Assembly: GCA_033807775.1 (NCBI GenBank)
Contig: CM066322.1
Location: 16,791,001 to 16,855,000, forward strand
Length of the DNA stretch: 64,000 bases
From: Saussurea involucrata
Lineage: Eukaryota; Streptophyta; Magnoliopsida; Asterales; Asteraceae
Reading direction: 5' to 3'
This document shows, piece after piece, positions 30,861-42,024 of the stretch. Both the position numbers and the translations under genes were made by a program. Within the stretch, counting starts at the first letter, position 1. Every line of letters begins with the position of its first letter. Below the pieces are notes generated by a model. That model worked only from the letters and a program-made list of their open reading frames with translations. It did not search any database and had not been told where the DNA came from.

Positions 30861-33384
30861 GCGATATAGATGAGTCTGAGGGTTGCGATAGTTATGAGTG
30901 TGTTGGTTGCGATAGTTATGAATCGCAAGGTGTTCTTGACTCGAGTTTTCAAAACAGGTCGGGTTTGGCTGAAATTTGGTACGCAGGTTCGTGACACTAT
31001 TCTGGGCAACTTTATAACTTGGTGTTTTGTCAAAAAAACCAGCAGAGAATGGTTTTCCGGAGCAAAAAGGAGTGCAGCAAAATAAAGAGAAAAGTAATAA
31101 AATGCAGATCTGGAAGATGGCTGAGGATACTTACCTACAGCTCTGATACCATGTTAGAATTGGAGAGTCGATTGATAGAGAGACACACGAGATGGCTGAA
31201 TCGGCCATTTTCATATGATGAGAGAGTGTTTACAAGTGAAATGTCTAACCTAATAATGAAACCCTAAGAGACTATTTATACAAAGAGAAGTTACACATAA
31301 TTACAGAAAGGACCCTGAACTATACATATTGACATTAATACTCTAACATTATGGATTCTTACATGGAGCTTTATCGCAAGAATGATTTCAATGTAGAGAA
31401 GTAAAGTTCATTCCTTTCCATCTTTATTGATTTGTTAAAATAAATTGTGAGTTGTCTCATTTCATTCACTTCTTTTCCTCTGTATATTGCGGGATAAAAA
31501 TCTAACATGGGTGGATATCTTTGAGGAAGTACGAGTATGTTTCCGATGCAACATTACTTATTTTATCAACAAATTTTTTACTTCAATACTCCATATTCGC
31601 TGTAGGACATCAAAGAAACATGTTCTACAATGCTTCAGTTTGTGCTTTTTAGAATACAATATTTTACCTGGAGCTGATATGTTATTAAACAGAGTAAAAA
31701 GCTCTTACCTGTTTCAATGGACCACATTTTCTAATGCTATTTGTTTACTCAATGATTTTCACATTGAACAGATTAAGGTTTCAAATTCAGCCCTTGTCGG
31801 TGCATTTATGACTGAACAGGAAGCTGATTCACCTGTCACTCAGGTATTTTATAATCTGTTTTGCGGAAGTTTATAAAAGAATATATCTCTCTCTACTCGG
31901 TTAAAAATAATGCTTGATATTGGTGCATAGATGTACTATTCTTTAAATATTTAGCTAATCTTTTATATCGATTATACCATTGTAACTTACTTTGGAATAC
32001 AGGAGTGTAAAGGTTCAGTGTGTTTTTGTGTCTGCACAGCTCGTCTTACAGGTTTCATGAAAACAGACCGGTCTCACGAAGAATTGTGTGAGAATGTGAG
32101 GTTAACGTGAGAAGCATGAGAAGTGGATCTGAAGTTCGATATAATATCTTACAACATAATGGCTACTTTTACCTGTTGGATGATATTATTTGACATCCCA
32201 TGCATATTCTGGATGATCAAGAAAATTTCTGCAACATAAAGAGAATTTTAAGCTTCATTCGACTTTGTTTTTACAAAAACAACAAACACATAGAGGAACA
32301 TAACTTGCTTGTAATGGCTTTAGCTTATAGATGAGATGGTTGCTTAGCATACATCGGAACTTCAAGGTCTGTTGTTCAAGTTTAATTCATTTTATTCAAT
32401 AAACCTTTAGCATTGCAGCTTGTCCTATTTTCTATATATATACCAGGCATACATAATAAGATGTCTTCACATTTATAAAGCAAGCACATGAAGGGTATGT
32501 TAGTCTTGACATGTTCTTAGGCAGATAGTAATGGTTTGTTAGAATGTGTAGCAATAACATAGACATAAAAAGTCCAGAAATCAATAATAAATAATATAAA
32601 GAAATATATAGTGGATTCGTTTTCAAGGACGTGCATACCTCGAAAAGAAATGTATATCTTCTTCGTTCTTATGGATTTGGATGCGGTCAACATCAAATTT
32701 GCACTCAGTGACAACTTCCTTTCTACGAACCAAGATAATTTTGTTCTAGGAAAAATCTTCACATACAAATCACATAAAAAGAAGCAGGTTAGGTTAACTA
32801 ATTCCATGTCCCCTCACCAACAGTTTATACTTTCTTCCATGCACTTGCTGCATTAGCAACCCTCAAAGCCAATTGAGGGCGTACACAAAAATTAGAATCA
32901 TAAAATTAGTTGGTTAAAGTTGCTTTTCCATTCCTAGACAAAATTTCATGCTTTGACTGTGGTTAAAGTTGTTCTCACATTGGCCTGTTCCTTTATTTCT
33001 GATGATATTAAAAATTTACTATGGCAATTTCTTTGCAATGTTACAGTATGCACTAGGCAGTTTGTGGCAATGACTCAATGGACTGCACATGTGTGTGCAA
33101 TGCTTATTTATCCAGTCAACAAGAACCTTAAGGTCACTGTTAAAAGAACAAGTATGTAATGCCATTCATTCCGCAGTTTTGTTTTTATACTTTTTGATCA
33201 GATAACCACCTTTTTATCATAGTTTAATAGTCCTGATACTATAGTTGTCTGAATTTGTTACAATTAACAAACATATATAAGTTTCTTTCTTTTGTTCTTT
33301 TTGTTTGGCTATGCACACCCCATGCAACCGCTTTATATGATGCTTGAACCTTCCAACAAGGTTATTTGGGTGGGTCAGTACTAA

Positions 33385-33669
33385 GAGGTCGTTTACCAAA
33401 CACTTACTCGGATAAGTACTTACCAAGACATTACCTTACCGGATGAATATCACAAGGACCATAAATCTTACCCGGTAAGAGCTAAGGCAAGGATAGAGAG
33501 TCTTACCCTGTAAGTGAGGGCGAAGACTCTTACTACGGTTAGTGCTTATCGGGAAAATTGTTGCATATGATACCATTTTGGTGGACTAAAATCTCACCCG
33601 GTAAGTAAGTGACAGTGTTGAATTTTACCGGTAAACGCTTACCCGGTTAAGTATTTGGTAAACGACCCC
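33385..33669. mobile_element. MITE of the CGTTTACCAAAC / CTTACCCGGTAAG family (copy 1)
   Basis: Left end GAGGTCGTTTACCAAACACT and right end TTTGGTAAACGACCCC are inverted matches; the interior repeats TTACC..GGTAAG. Flanks are CTAA and TTAG, which mirror rather than repeat each other, so the target duplication is not clean. Inserted in Helitron-2. Confidence 0.65.
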
Positions 33670-34835
33670 TTAGTTAGTATTGACATAAGGAGTATATACC
33701 ATTAAATGGTCATAACGTAGGATCAGAGTATATATGGTGTATGTATCCAATGTATTTCTGGTAATTTAGTCTGTGATCAGGATATCTAAAACATGTTATG
33801 TTTTAATTTCGGTTGGATCATTTGATTCCATGCTTTAGGATATATACAAAATCCATAAGTTTTTTGCTTTGTTTCTTCCTGGAATGTTTTTTCTCGAAAT
33901 TTTTGGTTATGCTTTACGCGACAAGGTATGATGATAAGAGTTGACCTATATTGTGCAACCATAAGTATAAAAAGATAAAGTCATCTTCCAATAAGTAGTT
34001 TAGGCTGGAAAAATGAGAAATTGAAAGGCCTGTGCATAGTTATATGCTTCCTGTTTCTGTTTCTGAAGAGTCACCTTAATTATTGATTTAAAGCTATCTA
34101 CAGGAGGTTTTAACACACATATGGATCATCATGAGGATTTTGTTACCAATCTTGAGCTTCATCTTGACTCCATTGAAGTTGCACAACTATTATTCCGTGT
34201 GATTGATAAAGGTACACTATAGGATTCATTAGGGGATGTATTGGCTGTTGGTGATGGGTTTTCTACAGGCCTAATGCAAGTTAAACGATCCAACTACTAT
34301 TGCAATTCATGTTTTTTAAAGCTGAGAACAGCTGGTAGAAGCCAAATAACACAAGATATGGGACTATTTCAACAATTTTGGTACTGAGGCTCTTATTGAA
34401 TTCTACACTAAAGTCTTGTGATCCTTGGGCTTCAACGTATGGATGAGTTTATGACTATGTTTGATCGAGTGGAAGTTTATAAATTGGGATAACATAATTG
34501 GATTTACAACCACTTTCTCTCGTATTTATGTTTGGGTTTTTTTGATATACTTATAGTTGGGCTTTAAAGAACATGTATGGGTAAACATGTTTTATACTAA
34601 AAAAATTGGTATGTCGATTTATCTTTTGCCTTAAATAACAGTATTAAGTTGACAAACAATAAACCAATAATTTAACAATGGAGTATCATTTAATCAAATC
34701 CACTGATCAAATTCACGAGAGGAGATGAGGTTTTATTTTATAATGGGATTCCAATTAAATAAAGTCATGTCGTATACCCGACCAACGGACGGGTATAACA
34801 CTAGTTATATATTATGACCAACGACAACCCATTAA

Positions 34836-35118
34836 GGGGCCGTTTACCAAACGCTTACCCGGTAAGCGCTTACCAACTCACATTACCTATTGGATTAATA
34901 TGGCAATAACCAAAATCTTACCAGGTAAAAGCAAATGCAAGGACCGAGAGTCTTACCCGGTAAGTGTGAACGACGACTCTTACCACAGTTAGCGCTTACC
35001 GGATGAATTGTTGCATACGAAACCGATTTGATGGACTAAAATCTTACCCGATAAGAAAACGATAGTGTTAAATTTATTGATAAACGCTTACCTGGATAAA
35101 CGTTTGGTAAACGACCCC
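34836..35118. mobile_element. MITE of the CGTTTACCAAAC family (copy 2), TSD TAA
   Basis: GGGGCCGTTTACCAAACGCT ... GTTTGGTAAACGACCCC, with TAA on both sides (34833-34835 and 35119-35121). 283 bp. Begins 32 bp after the Helitron-2 terminus. Tourist-like by TSD. Confidence 0.8.
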
Positions 35119-35381
35119 TAAATCTCATTAAAACTCGTTACAACCTAATAACCCTATCAAGGTACATTAAAACCTATTGTACACATCAACACCCATTAAA
35201 ATTTTCCTACTAATTACAACCTAGTCCAGATAACATTAGACCGGTCCCAAGCCCAAGGCTAGGCCTAGGCGTAGTAAAAATTTATGTTTTGTTCCAAAAT
35301 CCTCAAACAAGCCCAAGCCCAAGCCCAGGGCTAGCATAATATAATGCTTTTGAATTGCAAAATCCTCAAAAAAGACATTTT

Positions 35382-35454
35382 CGCCCACCGTGGGGCTCGA
35401 ACCCACGACCACAAGGTTAAGAGCCTTGCGCTCTACCAACTGAGCTAGACGGGC
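35382..35454 (-). tRNA. tRNA-Lys (anticodon CTT)
   Basis: 73 nt on the minus strand. Acceptor arm GCCCGTC pairs with GGTGGGC; D-loop region TAGCTCAGTTGGTAGAGC; anticodon loop CTCTTAA with CTT; T-arm GTGGGTTCGAGCCCCAC. Internal A and B boxes are intact and no intron is present. A TTTTTT run about ten bases downstream on the minus strand would terminate Pol III. It lies 143 bp from the ALG5 start codon in divergent orientation. Confidence 0.95.
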
Positions 35455-35597
35455 TGTTGTTTCTTCCGCACCAAACCTTCCTAATAACACCTTAACGACA
35501 AGTTCGTCTGTACTGTTTATTTTAGGGCTTGAAAAGGGAAACTTTGAGGTGCTGAGTTTTTGGTTGGTTGTGTCGTCGTCGGATCCTGAAGGGAAAC

Positions 35598-37926
35598 ATG
35601 GAAATATGGGGATGGTCGACGATGCTTGAACTGACAGTAATTGTAGCTATAATTATTGGATTAGGTTTAGCAGTTGCCATTCTTATTGAAACATTTAGAA
35701 GAAGATTTAACCACATGTAACTACTTCTGAAACCCTGATTTTAATCTGAGACTGATTTGAATGTTTGTTTATATGTCTCTGATGATGGTTTTCTTCTGAC
35801 AGTCATCTTGAAGCTCACCCGATCTTCGAAGATCCAAATTCTTTGAAACAGGTACGTTTACCTTATTGCCTTATCTCTTATTGATTGTCACGCATCTTAT
35901 TGGACTATCGGAACGCAATTTACTGATACAGAACCTTTTATGGTGAAGGATTCTTTTTGTAGTTTTTATATTGTTTGATCTTTTGAAGCCTACATATTTG
36001 ATTTTTGTTGACTGATTTTGCCTAATGTATATCATAACTAGCCTGTTGATTGCCCCTTCAGTTATCCTTGAAAGGAATTCCTTAATGCCATGTGAATCAT
36101 GACCAATTGTGAAGAATAGAGTGAATTAGGGTTAGAGAATTTTATGGACATGGGCTATAAACTATTAACATCAATAGAGATGGAGTGTGACTTAACCCTA
36201 AGTAAAGAAACATGGTTCTAGAACCAATGTAAATATGCAGATGTAGGAAACGTTATACGCCAAAATGAACATAAGAAACTCCGAAATCCTTTTGCAAATG
36301 TTTTCATTTCGTTGAAAACTCATAGTTATACTTGTTTTCGTAAATTAGTAGAGGGTACTAACTGTACTTGAGGCATTTGTTGCAGGTTAAGTGTCCTTAT
36401 ATATATGATCCGGCAGAAAAGTATATTTCATTGATCGTTCCTGCATACAATGAAGAGTGCAGATTGCCTGTAGCTCTTGATGAGACAATGAAGTGAGTAA
36501 AGGCGTCACCCTTTTTCCTCTCTGTTCATATGAATCCTCAGATCAAATTACAAATTTAACTGCTGGTGAACTTGTATACTTAATCATAGTTTTAAATCTT
36601 CATGTGTAGTTATCTTGAAGAACGTGCAAGAAAGGACCACTCATTTTCGTATGAGGTATATTTTAGATCTTTTGTCAACGAACTGTGCTTATAGCACATG
36701 ACTTAGGGATGATCTTACTATACTATAGCTCATGTTAATTTTGAAAAATTGAATTATTTATGAACAGGTGATAATTGTTGATGATGGGAGTTCTGATGGA
36801 ACAAAAAGAGTAGCCTTTGAGTTTGTGAGGAAGTATAAAGTAGACAATGTTAGAGTAGTTCTTCTTGGAAAGAATCAGGGAAAAGGAGAAGCTATAAGAA
36901 AAGTGAGTCTAAATCCATATGATTTTGTTGAATTAATGTTCATGAAAACTGATCAAAGCTCGTTGCTTCTGCGAAAGCATTGTAAAACAGGGAATGCTTC
37001 ATTCACGGGGCAAACTACTTCTGATGCTAGATGCTGATGGGGCAACCAAAATTGATGACCTAGAAAAGCTTGAAAATCAGGTTGGTTAAATAAATAGGTT
37101 AAAACTTAAACATCTGAATCATTAAGGGTATCTGTTAGTGGCAATTGATATTTTCCCTCTTAGATACTTGCAGTTGCCAAAACGGATTCAAGTGCAGGAA
37201 TTGCAGATATCCCAATTGTGGCATTTGGTTCTCGAGCTCATCTGGAGAAGAAAGCTCTAGCTACAGTTAGTTCCTTGTGTTTATTCTTAATCTCGTTCTC
37301 ATTAGTTTTTTTTTCTTTTCTAAACGGTCTTTTTTTATGGTTCAGAGGAAGTGGTACCGTAATTTTTTGATGAAAGGATTCCATATCGTGGTTCTTCTAG
37401 CTGCTGGTCCTGGGGTTCGTGATACACAGGTTAATAATTTTCTTCAAATTTTTGTTCCTATAATTTTTTAGTGTATTAAGTTGTTAAGTATAATCTTGAT
37501 AATATGCAGTGTGGTTTTAAGATGTTTACTAGAGCTGCTGCAAGGAAGCTTTTTACCAACATTCGTTTGAAAAGGTACGAAAGTGATGCATAAACTTAGC
37601 AAAAAGACTAATTTGCCCACGGTTTCGTTCTTTTGTGAGATCTTGATGGTTTTGAGCAACTTCATCAAGTTTGTTGGTGGTGTTTAGATTTGTCAGTGGA
37701 ACTAAAACTTCATTAATGGTGTCCATGCAGGTGGTGTTTTGATGTTGAATTAGTTTATTTAAGCAAATTCTTCAGCATCCGTATCATAGAGATATCCGTA
37801 ACTTGGTCTGAAATTCCAGGATCCAAGGTGAGTCCATTAAGCATCCTTAACATGCTGTGGGAAATGGCTCTCATGTCTCTGGGATACAGAGCTGGTATCT
37901 GGAAAATATGTAATCAAGAATTATAA
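35598..37926 (+). CDS. ALG5: Dolichyl-phosphate beta-glucosyltransferase (ALG5-like), complete, ten exons
   Basis: Exons 35598-35716, 35803-35851, 36386-36492, 36610-36655, 36768-36902, 36991-37080, 37164-37265, 37346-37429, 37510-37574 and 37731-37926 give 993 nt, 330 residues, all with GT-AG introns and continuous frame. Residues 8-32 form an N-terminal membrane anchor (MLELTVIVAIIIGLGLAVAI). The GT-A glycosyltransferase-2 fold follows: SLIVPAYNEECRLP, VIIVDDGSSDGTKRVAFEF, GKNQGKGEAIRKG, the metal-binding DADGAT (exon 6) and RDTQCGFKMFTR. The family transfers glucose from UDP-glucose to dolichyl phosphate at the ER membrane, feeding N-glycan assembly. Length fits plant ALG5 (about 335). The start was chosen as the first ATG in frame with the membrane segment. 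Confidence 0.92.
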
Positions 37927-39254
37927 TTCAAAGCAGAGATCACGTGGCCGAGGTAACCATCAATGCTTATTTGAAAACGTAATTTAGGTCAAGTAAATCG
38001 GTCTTTTTGTGACTTGTACTCGTAATTTTATTGAAGAAATTCTTTTTCAAGAAAATTGTATACGGATGAGAGACTAGTGGAAGGACTACATATGTTTGTG
38101 ACATTATGGGTGATAGTTATACTAGTTGAAGCTTTTGGCTTATCGGGTTCAGCTGATATTTTCAGTCAAAATGGATTGTTGGTAACTGGTCTCTTACCCG
38201 GTGAACGCTAACCGGGTAAGAGGTTTCTCTTCACTTACAGGATAAAATTCTTGGTCGTTATGCTCACCAGGTAAGCTATTGGGGGTCATAGATCTTGAGA
38301 CTTGATATTGATATCATGGATTTTTAAACTTGTTGATAACTATGAGAAATTTGATATTCAAGCATTTATCATGGTATATTGATATGCACACCATCTCATG
38401 CTTTTGGTGATTATTTGGTGCCACTGCCACTGCCACACAACATTTTCTTTATCTGCCATCGCTCATTGCATCTAACAAGGATTAAAATACTCGGCTTGTT
38501 GTATACTTGTAAAGAAATTTGTATGATTAATAGATATTCAAACTAATCTTTCATAAATTACAAAATAAAATCAAAATCACTAATAGAAAACAATAAAAAT
38601 AATAATTTGTATTAAAAATTTATTCAATAAGTGAAGAATTGCATTACTGTTCGCATGAAGAGGAAAGTTTAAGGTGGTTAAGACTAAGCTTAATAAGTTT
38701 ATTGAGACTCTCAGCTTATTTAATTAGCTACACGTTATTTGGTAGTGGTTTAATGATATAGAAAAGTAGTTTATTTAGTAAATTTTTAGTAGGAAACTTT
38801 ATATAGAAAGTCAAGTTATTTCCAAATATGCTCATTCCAATTAAAAATATACGTTCCTTTCATCTATGAAAAAACACTGCCAAACAAAAAGATTTATAAT
38901 TTATATAAACAAATTAATCCACACATGCAACTTTATCCATAGAAGACTTAATGAAAAACCAACCAAACAACCCCTAAATGGTTATTTGATTGAATTTTCA
39001 TTAAATTTTGTATGGATAAAATTGTTTGTATGGATTAATTTTTCACTATAGATTTTGAAGATTTTCGTTTGAGAGTCTTTTTTCATAACAGGAAGGAACT
39101 TGTTTTTTAATTGAGAAAAAACTTGACTTTTCGCATAAAGTTTTAAAAGATTACTGAATAAGCCATTTTTTGTATCATCAAACCATTATCAAACAGTGTG
39201 ATTCATTAAAGTGTTACTTTTATCAAACCTATTAAATAGCTACGAAACAGACCT
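37927..39254. other. 3' flank of ALG5; MITE fragments, no gene seen
   Basis: Probable ALG5 3' UTR, then AT-rich DNA. A degenerate piece of the CTTACCCGGTAAG family lies at about 38160-38290. The 38670-39255 stretch (TTAAGGTGGTTAAGACTAAG ...) has the look of another old MITE, but I could not fix its ends. Confidence 0.45.
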
Positions 39255-40521
39255 TAAGGGGGTGTTTGGTTCGTAGAATGTTTTTGGATGGAATGGAATC
39301 TGTCAAAGGAATTTGACTTTGAATGAATTGGAATGGAATGTTGTCAGGTTTGACCAGCTGTTTGGTTCACAAAATTGGAATGGAATCTGTCTGTTTGTTT
39401 CACAGAATGTAGCTTTAGAATTGGAATGAAATTTTGGTAAATGACCAAAATACCCTTTTGATCATTTTAATTGTTTTTTTTCAAAAAACGTTTTAATAAA
39501 TAGTCATTATATACTTTATTTATATACTAAAAATGTAACAATACTCTACATACTAAATTGCAAAACAGGAGTGGAGAAAAGAGTTTATTGGTTTTTTTTT
39601 ACAGAATCATAAAATGAACACTGAATTGCAAGAAACCAACACTGAATTGCAGCCAAATTACCTCTCAATAGCAGAACCCAGATACAAAAAACTCAAAATA
39701 CGAAAGATTAAAGAGAAGCATAAGGAGAAACAAGTAATAACAACAACACAACTGCCCACTAAATATGTAAATCGCTGGTTAAAAGAGATGTTTCAAACTG
39801 AGTTTGTAGAAAACAGTCGATGTTTCAAACTGATACAAGAATCCATGGAACACAGTCGATGTTTCAAACTGAGTTTGCAGAAAACGATTGCGCTCGATGA
39901 CAATTAGAAAAGGAGGAGAGAACGAACCTGTCGATGTTGCTGTCGATCGATGGTGAAGAAAACGACCGTTGCCGTCGATGGAGAAGAAAACGATTGGGCT
40001 CGATGGAGAAGAATACGATTTGGGGTCGATGGAATGGGAGTGTCGGTTGCAGGTATATCAGTTAGGGCAAGGGTATTTTTGGAATAAAAATAGTGAGACA
40101 TTCCATTCCTTTAGGGTGCGTTTGGTACGCAGACAGGACAGGACAGGACTGGACAGGACAGGACAGCTGTTCAGTGTTTGGTAAGACATAAATAGGACTG
40201 GACAGGACAGAACAGAACAGAACTGGTTAAATGACCAATTTACCCCTGGTGATTTGTTTAGTGTTTTTCCTACCAAATAATGACCATGGAATCAAAATCA
40301 GTAACAAAAAATCATGGAATCAAAGCAGTAACTAAATCAAAATCAAAGTAACTAAATCAAAGGAGTAACAAAAAATTATACACAAGCAGTACCTGTGGAG
40401 AAGAAGAACTCGCAAAGTACCAAGGATTGCAGTGAAGAAGAAATCGTAGAGTATTGCAGTGGAGAAGAAGAAATCGCAGAGTATTTCATTCGACATATGC
40501 TTGTTCTCCCCGATAAATATT

Positions 40522-41862
40522 TGTTGGACAACCTAGGGGGGGTAAGGTTGTATTTAAAATCTTTTACTTTCAAAAATTCTTTTATAAATAAATACAGAAT
40601 AAATAAAGCAGAGTATAAATAAATATGTATACAACAATTATATAAACAGATATAATTTAAATGCACAGCGGAAATGTAAATAGATAAGGGAAAGAGAATA
40701 CTTGACAACGATATTTTTAAAGTGGTTCACCAAACACAAAGTTGGCTAGTCCACCTCGAGAAAATAACCCTTCTCGGAGATCCAATACGAAACGTGTTCT
40801 TTACGGTAGAAACACAAACCTTAATACAACAAACGCGAAACACTCTTCTTTGAGAGATTAATGTGGATCACTCACTCTATTCAAACACTTACAAGAGGGT
40901 ATAATTTTAATATGAATAATCACTCTTGAATAAGGTTTATCACTTGGATATTTTTAGAGAGTTTGATCACTTGAGTTGTGTTGCTGATTCAACTAATCGA
41001 GAGATTTTAATCTGCTATCAACTCAAGATTTCTTACTCAAAAAATTAATTTTATCAGTTTAAGTGATTTAGTGTGAGTAAGAAGGCAGCAGAATAATAAT
41101 CAAATGCTGAGGGAGAATTTATTGCTGAAGTTGGTGTAGCATTGAAGGCTGGTGGATGCATGTATTTATACTGGATGATCAACACGGCAGAAGCTTTCGC
41201 GGTATACCGGCAGCCCATCGCGGTATACCTGCGTCAGAAAAAGTACACTGCAAGGAGAAGGTCAACCCTGCAAAAAATCAAACGGTACTCGTACTCACGG
41301 TATACCGCGTTGCACACGGCGGTATACCGCCTGAAAAAGGTTCTGACATGAGAAGCTTCATATTGCAGAAGAAATGATGGGTGAACAGTGACGCGGTATA
41401 CCGCGTGGACCTTGGCGGTATACCGCCTGAAATTTTGTCCAATGAGAGCAAGGCAACGCAGGGTTACATTCGGCTGAGATATGAAACAATAAATGGTGAA
41501 CAGTAAAAAGCATGAAGTGATTTTAATAAAATAATATATGTATATATATATCAGCGATTTAATATAAAAAAAATTATATATATATTTGATTCAAATATAT
41601 TTATATAGATACGAAATATCCAAGTGATAAAATATTTTAGGGTGTTTATCATTTTAAAATAAAATGACGAAACTCTTCAGACTTGGATTTTTCAGATAAA
41701 AAATTTATCGGGATCATTTAAATATCTGCACACTCAGATAAAATATTAGATAACAAATAATGCGGTGTGTTTTGTAATCATCAAAATAAATATGGAGATG
41801 TGATTTTATGTGTACCAAAAAATATATCATAATATTTAAAGCTGGGTACACTTGCACCAACA
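40522..41862 (-). repeat. Copia-B 3' LTR
   Basis: 1341 bp, TG...CA. On the minus strand TATAAATA (about 41162-41169) is preceded by GGTATACC cores at 41201, 41222, 41299, 41321, 41395 and 41417: three pairs spaced 21, 22 and 22 bp, the same architecture as Copia-A. Confidence 0.95.
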
Positions 41863-42024
41863 ATCTCCCCCTTTTTGATGATGACAAACACAACGCTAAA
41901 CACGAGAGCATACTCGGTTTCTCTCCCCCTTTTGTCGAAGCAAAAAGGGTTTAAGAAAGTCGCTTATGCTCCCCCTCGAAAGATGCTCCCCCTCAAAATA
42001 TGAAATATTTGAGAGTTAGTATTT

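Larger units (their letters stand above)
25011..31348 (-). mobile_element. Short-LTR Copia retrotransposon, defective (Copia-E)
   Basis: Two 197-bp LTRs (25011-25207 and 31152-31348; two mismatches seen), TGTTAG...TAACA, flanked by the 5-bp duplication TTATG (25006-25010 and 31349-31353). On the minus strand the primer site TGGTATCAGAGC follows the 5' LTR and a TTAAGGGGGGA tract precedes the 3' LTR. Order is remnant gag, protease, integrase, RT and RNase H, as in Copia. The LTR length and RT motif YVDDMIITGSD suggest the Ale/Retrofit-type group (inference). The element is broken by a hAT insertion in integrase, a frame break near 26763-26952, loss of most of gag, and a changed protease active site. 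Confidence 0.92.
23820..34804 (+). mobile_element. Putative non-autonomous Helitron (Helitron-2), interrupted by Copia-E
   Basis: The 3' end at 34804 has a hairpin with arms ATACCCG and CGGGTAT followed by AACACTAG then T, almost identical to the end at 8786. The putative 5' end near 23830 shares TATGGACCC.GAG.AGTCCAACTG and several hundred following bases with the Helitron-1 start. Copia-E (25011-31348) and a MITE (33385-33669) are inserted within it. Remaining sequence contains exon-like pieces I cannot identify, for example around 24384-24470, 31352-31402 and 34109-34212 (bounded by CTACAG and GGTACA). No Rep/helicase is seen. The 5' boundary is approximate. Confidence 0.55.

Noticed and set aside
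30455..31033. Large stop-free frames with LKSQPSLAIS-type repeats
   Set aside because: Stop-free in more than one frame because the 33-bp minisatellite lacks stops; not a protein gene.
33385..33669. Clean 3-bp target duplication for this MITE
   Set aside because: Flanks are CTAA and TTAG, mirror images rather than direct repeats, so no TSD is claimed.
35236..35490. 84-codon minus-strand frame overlapping the tRNA
   Set aside because: Translation of the tRNA-Lys gene and flank.
39614..39907. 97-codon frame in Tourist-like element D
   Set aside because: Lys/Thr-rich, partly internally repetitive (NSRCFKL), no recognisable domain or promoter.
41863..42024. Possible envelope-like ORF downstream of Copia-B pol
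   Set aside because: Only about 160 bp with the polypurine tract lie between the pol stop and the LTR; no third gene fits.
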